This document shows, piece after piece, positions 27,172-36,338 of a DNA stretch of 64,000 bases; the stretch's first letter is position 1, and each line of letters begins with the position of its first letter. Both the position numbers and the translations under genes were made by a program. Under the pieces are notes generated by a model that saw only the letters and a list, made by a program, of their open reading frames with translations, ran no database searches and was not told the origin of the DNA. Source of the stretch: Phycisphaerales bacterium. Its GTDB lineage: Bacteria > Planctomycetota > Phycisphaerae > Phycisphaerales > UBA1924. The DNA lies in assembly GCA_020846975.1 (NCBI GenBank), contig JADLCX010000063.1:61725-125724 (forward strand), read 5' to 3'.

Positions 27172-28479
27172 TCAGATCGAAGGGTGCGGAGTTCTCGCGG
27201 CCGTGAGCAGCACCTTGTCCACCCTCGCCTTGTCCATGTCCATGACCTCGAACGTGAACTCTCGCCACTGAAAGCGGTCGCCGGTCGCGGGGATGCGCCC
27301 GAGATTGGTCATGACCAGGCCGCCGAGGGTCTCGTAGCCGGCCAGGTCTTCCTTCGGCAGTTTCTCGACGTTGATCAGGTCTCGCACCTCGCCCACGCTG
27401 AGGCGGCCGTCGAGCAGGTAGCTCCCGTCCTGCCTCTTCACGACCCACGGCTCATCGATATCTCCCTGGCGCTGCACCTCCCCCACCAACCCCTCGACCA
27501 CATCGTACAGCGTGACCAGCCCTTCGAGCACGCCGTACTCGTCGAGCACGAACGCGATGTGCGTCCGCTGCGTACGGAAGATCTCGACCATCTCGATCGC
27601 GGGCGTGCTCTCGGGCACGAACAGCGGCGGCTTGACGATCTCCGCCAGCCTGATCTCCTCGCGCACGAGCGTCTGCTTGACCAGGTCCTTGACGTGGACC
27701 ACGCCGACGAGTTCATCGAGGCCCGAGCGGCACACGGGAAAGTGCGAGTGCCCGCTCGTGGCCAGCAGAGCGCGGATCCGCTCGGGGCTCTCGTCGATGA
27801 GCAGGAACTCGATCTCCGTCCGCGGCACCATGACCGCCTTGACGCTCTGGTCGCTGAGCTTGAAGACGCGCTCGACGATCTGCTGCTCGGTGTGGTGGAA
27901 CACACCCGTCCTCGCGCCGCTGGCGATGATCGCCTTCACCTCGCTCTCGACCTCGTGGTCCGAACCCGCCCGGCTCTTGATCGGGACAAGCGCGAGCACG
28001 AGGTTGGTCGAAACGCTGAGCAGCCACACCAGCGGCCGGCAGATCCGCGACATGATCCACATCGGGCGCGACCCGGCCCGAGCCCACGCCTCCGGCGCCA
28101 TCTGCGCGATGCGCTTGGGCACGAGCTCGGCCACGACGATGATGACAAACGTGAGCGCCGCCACGGTCATCGCGAAGGCGATCGGCAGTGTGTACGGCGC
28201 GAGCGGAGGATGGACCGCCGCCAGCCACGCCGCGAGGCGTTCCGCCAGGGCCTCCTCGCCGAACGCCCCGAGCAGCACGCCGCACGCCGTGATGCCGATC
28301 TGCACCGTGCTCAGGTAGAGATTCGGCGAGTCCAGCAGCCGAATGGCGAGCCTCGCGCCGCGATCGCCGCGGCCGGCGCGAGACTCAAGCCGCGCGCGCC
28401 GACTCGATACCAGCGCCATCTCGATCAGCACGAACGCGCCGTTGAGCACGATCAGCAGAATGATGATCCACAGCCCCAT
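27172..28479 (-). CDS. CNNM/CorC-family transporter with CBS pair
   Basis: 435 residues. DUF21 membrane domain (about 1-180) with four spans, starting MGLWIIILLIVLNGAFVLIEMALVSSRRAR and including QIGITACGVLLGAFGE and LVPKRIA. Two CBS domains follow (about 200-320; MVPRTEIEFLL, FPVCRSGLDELVGVVHVKDL, FVLDEYGVLEGLVTLYDVVE). A CorC_HlyC domain with YLLDGRLSV and GGLVMTNLGRIPATGD ends the protein. GGGAG lies about 6 bases before the ATG. This family acts in magnesium (or cobalt) efflux; the substrate here is not proved. Confidence 0.88.
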   Translation of the reverse strand: MGLWIIILLIVLNGAFVLIEMALVSSRRARLESRAGRGDRGARLAIRLLDSPNLYLSTVQIGITACGVLLGAFGEEALAERLAAWLAAVHPPLAPYTLPIAFAMTVAALTFVIIVVAELVPKRIAQMAPEAWARAGSRPMWIMSRICRPLVWLLSVSTNLVLALVPIKSRAGSDHEVESEVKAIIASGARTGVFHHTEQQIVERVFKLSDQSVKAVMVPRTEIEFLLIDESPERIRALLATSGHSHFPVCRSGLDELVGVVHVKDLVKQTLVREEIRLAEIVKPPLFVPESTPAIEMVEIFRTQRTHIAFVLDEYGVLEGLVTLYDVVEGLVGEVQRQGDIDEPWVVKRQDGSYLLDGRLSVGEVRDLINVEKLPKEDLAGYETLGGLVMTNLGRIPATGDRFQWREFTFEVMDMDKARVDKVLLTAARTPHPSI

Positions 28480-28577
28480 CAACGCTCCCGAAGAAACCAA
28501 CCCCCCCCATCCCCGTCCCCCCTCCCGATCCTCCATCCGCCACCGTCCGCCGTTCGCGCGCGTCCGGCGCGGGCCGG

Positions 28578-30479
28578 CTAGGCGCGAGGAGCGAACGCCA
28601 CGCTGGCCACGGTCGTGTCGTCCTGCAGCGCATCGGTCTCCGCGTAGGCGTTGACCGCGTCGAAGAGCGCCGAAACGTCCGCGGCACACCCTGTCGAGGG
28701 CTTCAGCGCGTTGATCGCGCCTTGCAACCCGAACAGCACTCCCTCGGGGTTGGCCTGCTCGACCACGCCATCGGAGAAAACCACCACACGTTCTCCGGGC
28801 GCGAGTTTGATGCGCTCGGCGCGGTACGGGTACTCGCGATCGACGCCGATGAGCAAGTCGCCCTCGGATTCCACCTTGCGTGCCCGCAGCCCATCCGGCC
28901 CCGCCGCCGAGACCACCAGCCAATGACCGTGACCGGCATCCACGAAGGTCACTTCGCTCGTCTCCGGGTCGAAGATGCCGAGCCACAGCGAGATGAAGCG
29001 GCCCTTGCTCGCGTGAGAGCACACGAACCTGTTCACCTCGGCGACGGCCAGCGCGGGGTCTTTGAGGGCTCGCAGGCTCGCGTTCAAGTGCGTCTGGGCG
29101 GTGGCCATGAGAATGGCCGCGGCGATCCCCTTGCCGGCGACATCGCCCAGAAAGACCGCGACCTTGCCGCCCGGGCCTTCGCAGGCGCCGGCCAGGATCG
29201 GACGACCGTCGGGGCCGAACTGCACCGCCTCCCAAGCGCCGGACATGAGAGGGGCGTTGGCGCGCAACTCGTCGCGGCCTTCGAGATCGACCACATCAAA
29301 CAGGTCGCCCGCGACGTAGCGGCCCGACCGCATCCTCATCGCGTACTGCACGCCGTTGATGTACCCCTGCTCGGGAGGCATGATGAGCCGCTGGGTCTCT
29401 CGGGCCGCGTTGAGCTCGCGTTCGAGTTGAACCTGGCGGTCCTCCAGTTCCTTGCGACGGATGTTGCCCATCGCCAGCGCGTACATCTTCGAGAGGGCCT
29501 GGCAGAAGGCGGCGGCGTCCTGCTGCACGCTCACGCTGGGCCGCCCGCGTCCTCCTCCCCCACCCCCCCCACCCCCCCCTCCCAACCCGCCCATCACGCC
29601 GCGCGCGCCGCCCGATTCGCCCTGTCGGGCGTCGAGGTAGAGGAACGTGCTGATCGTTCCCCCGATGGAGATGGGCGCGCACATGGCGGTTCGGATCCCG
29701 AGGCTGATGATGCTCCCCCCGGACATGGGAGAGTCGGCGGTAAGGATCGCGATCTCGCCGGAACGAGACGCCTTGATTAGGCTGGTGGAGAACTTGGCAA
29801 TCGCGTGCTGGGGTGAACTGCCCGGCACGATGGGCTCGCTCGGTCCTCGTTCGCAGATGATCTCGAGCTCGGTCCCGGGTGCGTGGTCGGCGACAGGCCC
29901 GACATCTCGCAGGATCGCCGCGCGTGGGAATCCGGTGCCCTCGATCGCGGCCCCCACGATCGCCTTGGCCAGTTTGCCCTCGTCGGAGACGCCCGCGATC
30001 TCCGCGGCGTACTTCATCAGAAGGTTGAGCCGGTTGTGGGTGATGGCCGCGAGTTCGCGCTCGTGAACCCGCTCGACCCGCTCGGCATCGGCCAGTCGAT
30101 CCTCGGTGGTGATGTGGCTGGTGTGCGTGCTCTCGCCGGTGCGGGCGCGGAACGTCCAAGGCCCGATGCCGACCAGGTCGTTGGAGTGAAGCGTGGTCGC
30201 GCCGCTGGACTCCAGTTGTATGGCGTTGACGTGCGTTCCGTGACGCGAGCCGAGATCGGTGATGAACCACCGCCCATCGGTGAAGTGCACCTGCGCGTGC
30301 CGGCGCGAGACCGACTCGTCGGCGAGGATGACCTGGCAGGCCGAACCCCGGCCCAGAACGGTTGGCTTGGCGGGTTCGATTGAAATGTTGGGGATCGGCG
30401 GCCCGACCACCGGCTCAAGGACCAGCGGCGGCACGTTCATGCTCGCGGCGGAAGCGGTGATGGGTGGTGGATTCGCCAT
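28578..30479 (-). CDS. FHA-GAF-PP2C (SpoIIE/RsbU-type) serine phosphatase
   Basis: 633 residues in three parts. FHA domain about 20-115 with LGRGSACQVIL, SVSRRHAQVHF and GSRHGTHVN, the phosphothreonine-binding pattern. GAF domain about 150-330. PP2C domain about 375-633 with AGDLFDVVDL, LGDVAGKGIAAAILMA, DAGHGHWLV, FSDGVVEQ and DDTTVASVAF supplying the metal-binding Asp residues. A Gly10 linker at about residue 300 is encoded by two C8 runs on the plus strand (29563-29570, 29572-29579). RsbU/SpoIIE enzymes dephosphorylate STAS antagonists; the STAS protein at 21102-21437 is a candidate substrate, while the FHA part suggests control by a Ser/Thr kinase. Confidence 0.86.
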   Translation of the reverse strand: MANPPPITASAASMNVPPLVLEPVVGPPIPNISIEPAKPTVLGRGSACQVILADESVSRRHAQVHFTDGRWFITDLGSRHGTHVNAIQLESSGATTLHSNDLVGIGPWTFRARTGESTHTSHITTEDRLADAERVERVHERELAAITHNRLNLLMKYAAEIAGVSDEGKLAKAIVGAAIEGTGFPRAAILRDVGPVADHAPGTELEIICERGPSEPIVPGSSPQHAIAKFSTSLIKASRSGEIAILTADSPMSGGSIISLGIRTAMCAPISIGGTISTFLYLDARQGESGGARGVMGGLGGGGGGGGGGGRGRPSVSVQQDAAAFCQALSKMYALAMGNIRRKELEDRQVQLERELNAARETQRLIMPPEQGYINGVQYAMRMRSGRYVAGDLFDVVDLEGRDELRANAPLMSGAWEAVQFGPDGRPILAGACEGPGGKVAVFLGDVAGKGIAAAILMATAQTHLNASLRALKDPALAVAEVNRFVCSHASKGRFISLWLGIFDPETSEVTFVDAGHGHWLVVSAAGPDGLRARKVESEGDLLIGVDREYPYRAERIKLAPGERVVVFSDGVVEQANPEGVLFGLQGAINALKPSTGCAADVSALFDAVNAYAETDALQDDTTVASVAFAPRA

Positions 30480-30554
30480 GCCCGGGCCAGTCGCTGGGAA
30501 GATAGCACGATACGTGGACGAGAACGGAGCGGAAACCAATGAAAGGGTTTTGAT

Positions 30555-30583
30555 AGTATACACACAAAATCCTATCGACACAA
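30555..30583 (-). promoter_or_regulatory. Candidate sigma-70 promoter of the FHA-GAF-PP2C gene
   Basis: On the minus strand, TTGTGT (30583-30578) and TATACT (30560-30555) are separated by 17 bases. The -10 box matches 5 of 6 consensus bases, the -35 only 3. It lies in an AT-rich pocket unlike the surrounding DNA. The predicted transcript start is near 30548, about 70 bases before the ATG. The same pocket could hold a weaker divergent promoter (TTGATA at 30550-30555) for the ABC operon. Confidence 0.42.
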
Positions 30584-30732
30584 ACCGAATCGAGGAATGT
30601 GGAAAAGTTGACAGGTGCCAGCCAGGGCGTCTGAACCTGTCGTCACGTCCGCAAGTGCCCAATACAGGGGGGGATGGAACCGCCGAATGAGGATGCTCGT
30701 CCAAATGCAACTTGGGTGCAACAATCGGCCCA

Positions 30733-31443
30733 ATGAACCCGACGCACGCGCTGCGGATTGACGGCCTGCGGTTCGCCTACCCCGGCGGGGCGCGCGTGGT
30801 GGACGTGCGCGAACTGCGCCTTGAACGCGGCGAGCAGATGCTCCTGACCGGGGGGAGTGGGAGCGGGAAGAGCACGCTGCTGCACCTGATCGCGGGGCTG
30901 GAGGAGCCTTCCGAGGGCCACGTCGAAGTGGCGGGTCGAAAGATCCACCACCTGCACGGGGCACAGCGGGACCGCTACCGCGGCACGCACATCGGGATGA
31001 TTTTCCAGACCTTCAACCTGCTGCACGGGTTCAGCGCGCTGGAGAACGTGGAGGCCGCGCTGATGTTCGGCGGGGCTTCGGCGGCGGAGCAGAAGGAGCG
31101 TGCCCACCAACTGCTGAGGCGCCTCGGAATCGAGCGCGTGGATGCGACACCGGATCAACTGAGCGTGGGACAGCAGCAGCGCGTGGCGGTGGCGCGGGCG
31201 GTGGCGTGCAAGCCCGCGCTGGTCCTGGCGGATGAACCGACGGCAAGTCTGGACCCGGAGAACGCCGCGGCGGCCATGGACCTGATCCAGAACGCGTGCC
31301 GCGAGAACAACGCCGCGCTGCTGTGCGTGAGCCACGATCCGGCGATGGCGGAGCGGTTCACGAAACAGGAGGAACTGATGAGCCTGCGAATCAAGGCGGA
31401 GACGCGGACTCCCGCCACGGAGAGGCGCGGTACGCCGGCATGA
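30733..31443 (+). CDS. LolD/MacB-type ABC transporter ATPase
   Basis: 236 residues. Walker A GGSGSGKST (Lys 46), Q-loop FQTFNLLHGFSALENV, signature LSVGQQQR (Val replaces the usual Gly of LSGGQ), Walker B ALVLADEPT, D-loop SLD and H-loop CVSHD. The FQ-x-FNLL form is typical of the LolD/MacB/FtsE class, which powers mechanotransmission rather than classical import. ATGA overlap with the permease gene shows coupling. Closest gene-order parallel known to me is the zinc-responsive PA4064-PA4066 region of Pseudomonas aeruginosa. Confidence 0.88.
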   Translation: MNPTHALRIDGLRFAYPGGARVVDVRELRLERGEQMLLTGGSGSGKSTLLHLIAGLEEPSEGHVEVAGRKIHHLHGAQRDRYRGTHIGMIFQTFNLLHGFSALENVEAALMFGGASAAEQKERAHQLLRRLGIERVDATPDQLSVGQQQRVAVARAVACKPALVLADEPTASLDPENAAAAMDLIQNACRENNAALLCVSHDPAMAERFTKQEELMSLRIKAETRTPATERRGTPA

Positions 31444-32741
31444 CCGACTTCACGATCATCGGCCGCAGCATGTCCGCACGGCTGTTCTCGACGGTGGTGA
31501 CGGCGCTCACGGTCGCGGTGGCGGTGGGGCTGCTGATCACGCTGCTCTCGATGAAGAACGCGGGCAGGCAGGCGTTCGAGCGTGGCAGCGGGAACATGGA
31601 CCTCCTGGTCTCCGGCGATTCCAGCCCGATGGTGGCGGTGTTGAACGGCGTGTTCTACGCGAACGCGCCGGCGCGGCCGATCGACTGGGGGACGTACGAG
31701 AGAATCGCGCACGACCCGCGAGTGGAGTGGGCCATCCCCATCCAGCAGGGCGACAGTTACGAGGGCTTTCCGGTGCTGGCCACCATGCCCGAGTTCTTCG
31801 AGCAGTTCAAGCCGGAGCCGACGACGCCGTGGACATTCTCGGCCGGCGCGGGGTTGAAGGAGAACTTCGAGGTGGTGCTCGGTTCGCAGGCCGCGGCAGG
31901 CACGGGGCTGAAACTCGGCGAGAAACTCCACCTCACGCACGGGACATCCGAGTCGCGCGCGGCGCACGTGCACGAGGAGTTCACGTATACGGTGGTCGGG
32001 ATCCTGAACGCGACGGGCGGCCCGCACGACCGGGCGTTGTTCACGACACTTGAGAGCACGTGGATGGTTCACGCGAGCGAGAAGCGCGAGCGTGACCACG
32101 AACGCGCGCACGACGGAGACGGGCACGACCATGACCACGCGCACGCGAACCCCGAGATCGATCTGACCGACGAGGATCGGCTGATCACGGGGGTCTATAT
32201 CTCGACGGCCAAGCGCGCGGGCTCGATGGTCGGCGCGGCGATGCCGCAGGTGGCCGCCGAGCTTCGGGCCCGGAGCGGGTTCACGGTCGCGCAGCCGAAG
32301 AGCGAGATGGACAAACTGTTCCGAATCGTCTCGAACGTGGATGTGGTGTTTCGCGCGCTGGCGGTGGTGGTGCTGGTCTCGAGCGGGATCGCGATCATGC
32401 TCGCGCTCTACAACAGCATGAGCGAGCGGCGGCGGCAGATCGCCGTGCTGCGTGTGCTGGGTTGCAGCCGCGGGCGCGTGTTCGGGCTGGTGCTGACCGA
32501 GTCGGCCCTGCTCGGGTTGATCGGCGCGGCGACCGGCCTGGCCATCGCGCTCGCCGGCGGATCGGCGGCGGCGGCCCAACTCCGGCGGAGTGTCGGGCTG
32601 GTGATCTCGCCGGTCTACCGGGCGGAATGGCTGGTGCCGGTGCTGATCGGGGCGGTGCTGCTGGCGGCGGTCGCGGGGCTAATTCCCGCGGTCATGGCGT
32701 ACCGGACGGGCGTGGCCAAGAATCTGAAGCCGCTGGGGTGA
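31440..32741 (+). CDS. MacB/FtsX-type ABC permease with histidine-rich loop
   Basis: 433 residues: one N-terminal span (about 15-37), a large periplasmic domain (about 40-310), then three spans (about 318-340, 365-388, 405-425), the type VII ABC topology. IAVLRVLGCSRGRVFGLVLTESALLGLIG is the FtsX-domain signature. Inside the periplasmic domain, residues 220-235 contain six His among Asp and Glu residues, a likely zinc or other metal site. The start overlaps the ATPase stop. With the DUF3299-like gene next, the operon is likely concerned with metal handling at the envelope; this is inference. Confidence 0.84.
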   Translation: MTDFTIIGRSMSARLFSTVVTALTVAVAVGLLITLLSMKNAGRQAFERGSGNMDLLVSGDSSPMVAVLNGVFYANAPARPIDWGTYERIAHDPRVEWAIPIQQGDSYEGFPVLATMPEFFEQFKPEPTTPWTFSAGAGLKENFEVVLGSQAAAGTGLKLGEKLHLTHGTSESRAAHVHEEFTYTVVGILNATGGPHDRALFTTLESTWMVHASEKRERDHERAHDGDGHDHDHAHANPEIDLTDEDRLITGVYISTAKRAGSMVGAAMPQVAAELRARSGFTVAQPKSEMDKLFRIVSNVDVVFRALAVVVLVSSGIAIMLALYNSMSERRRQIAVLRVLGCSRGRVFGLVLTESALLGLIGAATGLAIALAGGSAAAAQLRRSVGLVISPVYRAEWLVPVLIGAVLLAAVAGLIPAVMAYRTGVAKNLKPLG

Positions 32742-32791
32742 TCGACGGGAACCAGCGACGGATCGGCATCGGGCGCGCAGAAAGGCGGAAC

Positions 32792-33907
32792 ATGCGATGG
32801 TTCTGGGGACTCATCCTGGTGGCGGCGATCGCGGGCGCGGTACTGATGTTGCGAGCCGGGCGAGAGGGCGCGTCAGCGCAGAGCCCATCGATCGATGTCT
32901 CGCCTCCTCCCGAGCGACCACGAGGGACTACACGAGCCCCTGACTCCACGGTACCGGCCACGGCGGAAAGCCCGCAGCAGGCCGCGCCGGTCGCGCCCCC
33001 CCTCCCCGCTGCGGCCGAACCCGCAATCCCAACCAATCCAAACCATGCCGCTCCTCCCGCGCCGTCCGAATCCGATGTCGCGGTGAAGTTGGCGACGAAC
33101 TCGACGCCGGAGACCGCACCTCGGGCGATCGAGACGCCTCACGCTCCGGCACCGACCAAGTCGGAGGCTGAACAGTTCGGCCCGCCCAAGCCACCCGACG
33201 CGCAACTCTCCCGGGCCGTCGATCAGGCCCTCAACGACGCTCTGGGGATCAAGGACCCGGTCGCCGACCACACGGAGGCCGATCCTGGCGCGGGTGAGAA
33301 GCCCGCGACGCACGCCGAGACCAGCGCCGCGCCCAGCAAGGGCGACGCGAAGCCCCCGGCGGATGCCAAGGCCAAGCTCATGGAGCGACCGGACGGCACG
33401 GTGCTTGTGGATGACAAGTACGTGATCAAGGGAAAGGGGACCGAGTCCGACCCGTTCATCGTTTCGTGGGAGATGCTGGTCTCGGCCAAGGACACTTACC
33501 AGCCGCGGCTCGGCCGCAAGGTCATCCCTGACCGCCTGAAGATGATCGACGGCAAGTGGGTGAAGATCGCCGGGTTCATCGCGTTCCCGCTCGCGGCGAC
33601 GAGCCAGGACGAGATGCTCATGATGCTGAATCAGTGGGACGGGTGCTGCATCGGGATCCCGCCCGAGCCGTACGACGCGATCGAGGTGAAACTCAAGGTG
33701 CCGGTGGTCGGCGATGACCGGATGCGCGTGAGCGGGTCCATCAAGGGGATCATCCGGGTCGATCCGTACCTGATCAAGGACTGGCTGGTGAGCCTCTACC
33801 TGATGGATGACGCCGAACTCTTCAAGGATGAGAAGGCCGCGGTTCGCTCGCCGGGCGTTCACCAGGGCGGGCGGGGCTCGTCGCAGCCCGATGACGAGCC
33901 GAGGTAG
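32792..33907 (+). CDS. DUF3299-like membrane-anchored protein
   Basis: 371 residues. An N-terminal span (about 3-20) is followed by a Pro/Ala/Thr/Glu-rich spacer of about 190 residues. The folded C-terminal domain (about 235-350) has KWVKIAGFIAFPL, MMLNQWDGCCIGIPPEPYDAIEVKL and VSGSIKGIIRVDPYLIKDWLVSLYLMD. This pattern (paired Cys, PP, then a beta-rich end) agrees with DUF3299 proteins, which are found beside LolD-like ATPase and MacB-like permease genes. It lies 50 bp after the permease. The function of the domain is unknown; the long spacer may let it reach across the periplasm. Confidence 0.72.
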   Translation: MRWFWGLILVAAIAGAVLMLRAGREGASAQSPSIDVSPPPERPRGTTRAPDSTVPATAESPQQAAPVAPPLPAAAEPAIPTNPNHAAPPAPSESDVAVKLATNSTPETAPRAIETPHAPAPTKSEAEQFGPPKPPDAQLSRAVDQALNDALGIKDPVADHTEADPGAGEKPATHAETSAAPSKGDAKPPADAKAKLMERPDGTVLVDDKYVIKGKGTESDPFIVSWEMLVSAKDTYQPRLGRKVIPDRLKMIDGKWVKIAGFIAFPLAATSQDEMLMMLNQWDGCCIGIPPEPYDAIEVKLKVPVVGDDRMRVSGSIKGIIRVDPYLIKDWLVSLYLMDDAELFKDEKAAVRSPGVHQGGRGSSQPDDEPR

Positions 33908-33923
33908 CCGCGGGTGGGGAGAA

Positions 33924-35210
33924 TCATGACTGGCGAGAGTCGTGGCCGGGATCGTGCAGCACAACGCGCGAGTTGCCGGTGATCAGCCTTGCGCCGCGCT
34001 GGAAGACGATCCACTCCCACGCCCATTGGATCATGACCAGCAGGCGATTGCGGAAACCGATGAGGAAGAAGATGTGGATTCCGGCCCACAGCAGCCACGC
34101 GGGAATGCCCGCGAAACACAGGCCGCGCATGCACGCGACCGCGCGTGCGCGGCCGATTGTGGCCACGATGCCCTTGTCCAGGTAGCGGAAGGGCTTGCCC
34201 GGCATTCCGCGGCCGCTGAGCAAGCCTCGAACAGCGTTGCCCGCGTATCGCCCCATCTGCATCGCGGCCGGCGCGACGCCGGGAACAGGCTGGCCAGTCC
34301 GCCGATCGACCACCAGCGCAAGGTCCCCCGCGACGAAGATCTCCGGGCGGCCCGGGACCGAGAGGTCGGCGTTGACCTTCACGCGGCCTGCGCGATCGCA
34401 CTCGGCACCGAGGGATCGACCGAGGGGTTCGGCGGCGACACCCGCCGCCCAGAGCACGCACGCGGCATCGATGCGATCGGCACCGATCATCACCCCGTTG
34501 GCATCCACGCTCGTAACGCGGGCGTTGAGCCGCACTTCGACGCCGAGCCGTTCGAGATCGTGCCTGGCGCGGTCCGAGAGCGTCTCCGGGAACGCGGTAA
34601 GGATCCGTGCTTCTCCCTCGACGAGAATGATGCGTGCCGTGGTGGTATCGATGGCGCGAAAGTCGGCGGGCAGGGATCGGTGCGCGATCTCGGCCATCGC
34701 GCCGGCGAGTTCGACGCCGGTGGGGCCGCCGCCCACGACCACGAATGTCAGTTTGGCGCGTCGGGACTGAGCGTTGGTCTCGCGCTCGGCCGCCTCGAAA
34801 GCCAGCAGGAAGCGTCGGCGAACCTCGGTGGCATCCTCGATCGATTTGAGGCCCGGCGCGAACGGGGCCCATTGGTCGTTGCCGAAATACGAGTGGGTGA
34901 CGCCGCAGGCCACGATTAGGTAGTCGTAGCCGACGCGCCCATCGCGGAGCACGACTTCTCTCGCGTGCGGGTCCACCGAGACCGCCTCGGCGAGGAGGAC
35001 ATCGGTGTTGGACCGCCGACCGACGATGTGGCGGATCGGCGCGGCGATGTCGGCCGGCGAGAGCGATGCCGTCGCAACCTGGTAGAGCAGCGGTTGAAAG
35101 ACGTGGTGGTTCCGGCGGTCGATGATCGTGACCCTCGCCCCGGCGCGGCCGAGGCTTCTGGCCGCGTAAAGGCCCGCGAAACCACCGCCGATGATGACCA
35201 CCCGCTTCAT
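33924..35210 (-). CDS. Type II NADH dehydrogenase (NDH-2)-like flavoprotein
   Basis: 428 residues. FAD-binding GxGxxG motif VVIIGGGFAGLYAARSL at the N-terminus; NAD-binding VVVGGGPTGVELAGAMAEI near residue 165; ATG-like motif VLWAAGVAAEPL; FVAGDLALV near 300, where the FAD contacts the second GD motif. The C-terminal 60 residues (IPAWLLWAGIHIFFLIGFRNRLLVM) are hydrophobic, as in membrane-bound NDH-2. It passes electrons from NADH to quinone without proton pumping. The ATG at 35210 directly precedes the first beta strand. Upstream sigma factor gene ends 38 bp away. Confidence 0.9.
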   Translation of the reverse strand: MKRVVIIGGGFAGLYAARSLGRAGARVTIIDRRNHHVFQPLLYQVATASLSPADIAAPIRHIVGRRSNTDVLLAEAVSVDPHAREVVLRDGRVGYDYLIVACGVTHSYFGNDQWAPFAPGLKSIEDATEVRRRFLLAFEAAERETNAQSRRAKLTFVVVGGGPTGVELAGAMAEIAHRSLPADFRAIDTTTARIILVEGEARILTAFPETLSDRARHDLERLGVEVRLNARVTSVDANGVMIGADRIDAACVLWAAGVAAEPLGRSLGAECDRAGRVKVNADLSVPGRPEIFVAGDLALVVDRRTGQPVPGVAPAAMQMGRYAGNAVRGLLSGRGMPGKPFRYLDKGIVATIGRARAVACMRGLCFAGIPAWLLWAGIHIFFLIGFRNRLLVMIQWAWEWIVFQRGARLITGNSRVVLHDPGHDSRQS

Positions 35211-35247
35211 GCCGCAGGGTACCACGCGGCGGCGGGCGGCTCCCCGG

Positions 35248-36126
35248 TCACTCGCCGGCCTCCTGCTCACGCACCAGCCGGGCCCGCAGCCGCTCGAGCA
35301 GGAGGGCGTGGATCTGGCTGACGCGTCCCTCGCAGATGCCGAGCGTGAGGCCGATCTCCTTCATCGTCAGTGACTCGAAGTAATAGAGCCAGATGATGAG
35401 CCGTTCGGAGCGTGACAGGCCGCGGCCGAGCCACTTGTGGATGTCGCGCCCGGGAGCGGGGAGCACCGGCTCGGTCGATGACGAGCGATCGTCGGCAACG
35501 GCGATGGTCGGCTCGGGCCGCCCCTTGCCGTCGGAATCATCGGAAGCGACGTTCATGGAACCGATGTTCGGGATCGCCGCGCCGTCGAGGATCGCCCGGG
35601 CTTCGGACTGGTCGGCGTGCAGCAGGCGGAGGATCTCGTCCTCGGTGGGCGTGCGTCCGTGCAGCTTGCGGAAGTCATCGCGGGCCTTCCGGACCAGCGC
35701 TTCGCGGCGGCGCGCAAGGCGAGGAGCAATGTCCTGGGCACGGAGCGAATCGGCCATTGCGCCCATGATGCGCTTCAGGGCGAAGGTCTGGAACTTGACG
35801 CCGCGGGCCGGGTCGAACGATCCGATGGCATCCATCAACCCGAAGCTGCCCGCGCCGCAGAGATCATCGGCATCGACGCTCGGCGGGAGCCGCTTGGCGA
35901 CCCGGGCGGCGACACGCTGCACGTACGGCGTGTACATCGTGACAAGCTGGTTGAAGGCGGTTGTCGACTTGCTGGAGAGATACTCCTTCCAGGCCGGCCC
36001 GGTGTCGGGCTCGGGCGGCGTGGAGGACTGGTGATGCGAGGGCGGGGCGATGACTCGCGGCTGTGCTCGGGACGGCCGCACGGTGCTGCTGGAACGCGGC
36101 TTGGACGGCGCGGTGGCGACGGGCAT
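35248..36126 (-). CDS. FliA/WhiG-like RNA polymerase sigma factor
   Basis: 292 residues with AGGAG 8 bases before the ATG. Sigma region 2 (about 55-130) has YTPYVQRVAARVAKRLP, DADDLCGAGSFGLMDAIGSFDP and FQTFALKRIMGAMADSLRAQD. Region 3 spans about 131-185, and region 4 (about 235-285) shows LSRSERLIIWLYYFESLTMKEIGLTLGICEGRVSQIHALLLERLR, a clear HTH. Between regions 3 and 4 is a Ser/Asp-rich linker of about 45 residues. Group 3 sigma factors of this kind control motility or stress genes; the regulon cannot be told here. Confidence 0.87.
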   Translation of the reverse strand: MPVATAPSKPRSSSTVRPSRAQPRVIAPPSHHQSSTPPEPDTGPAWKEYLSSKSTTAFNQLVTMYTPYVQRVAARVAKRLPPSVDADDLCGAGSFGLMDAIGSFDPARGVKFQTFALKRIMGAMADSLRAQDIAPRLARRREALVRKARDDFRKLHGRTPTEDEILRLLHADQSEARAILDGAAIPNIGSMNVASDDSDGKGRPEPTIAVADDRSSSTEPVLPAPGRDIHKWLGRGLSRSERLIIWLYYFESLTMKEIGLTLGICEGRVSQIHALLLERLRARLVREQEAGE

Positions 36127-36311
36127 GGGCGAGCTCCTTGCGGGTTCATCCGGCGCGTGACGAGCGAGAACCGCTCCGCGGATCGACGCGCGATGGGAAT
36201 CACGCGACGGTTGCGATGAAGGCGCGTTAGGCGTGCCGCTCCGCGCACACGCTGGACCGTAGTCGGGGTCCAGAGGCGAGTTGAAACTTCAAGATGCAAA
36301 ATGGAATCGCG

Positions 36312-36317
36312 AAGTCA
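36312..36317 (-). promoter_or_regulatory. Possible -35 element (TTGACT) upstream of the sigma factor gene
   Basis: TTGACT matches 5 of 6 bases of the sigma-70 -35 consensus and sits in an AT-richer 212 bp gap between the kinase stop and the sigma factor ATG. The -10 region 17 bases further on is poor (about 3 of 6), so this is weak evidence for a separate promoter. Confidence 0.25.
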
Positions 36318-36338
36318 AGCCGAGGCCGGAGAAATGGC

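Noticed and set aside
30608..30636. Perfect TTGACA as promoter of the ABC operon
   Set aside because: No acceptable -10 box lies 16-18 bases downstream; only CTGAAC-like sequence is there.
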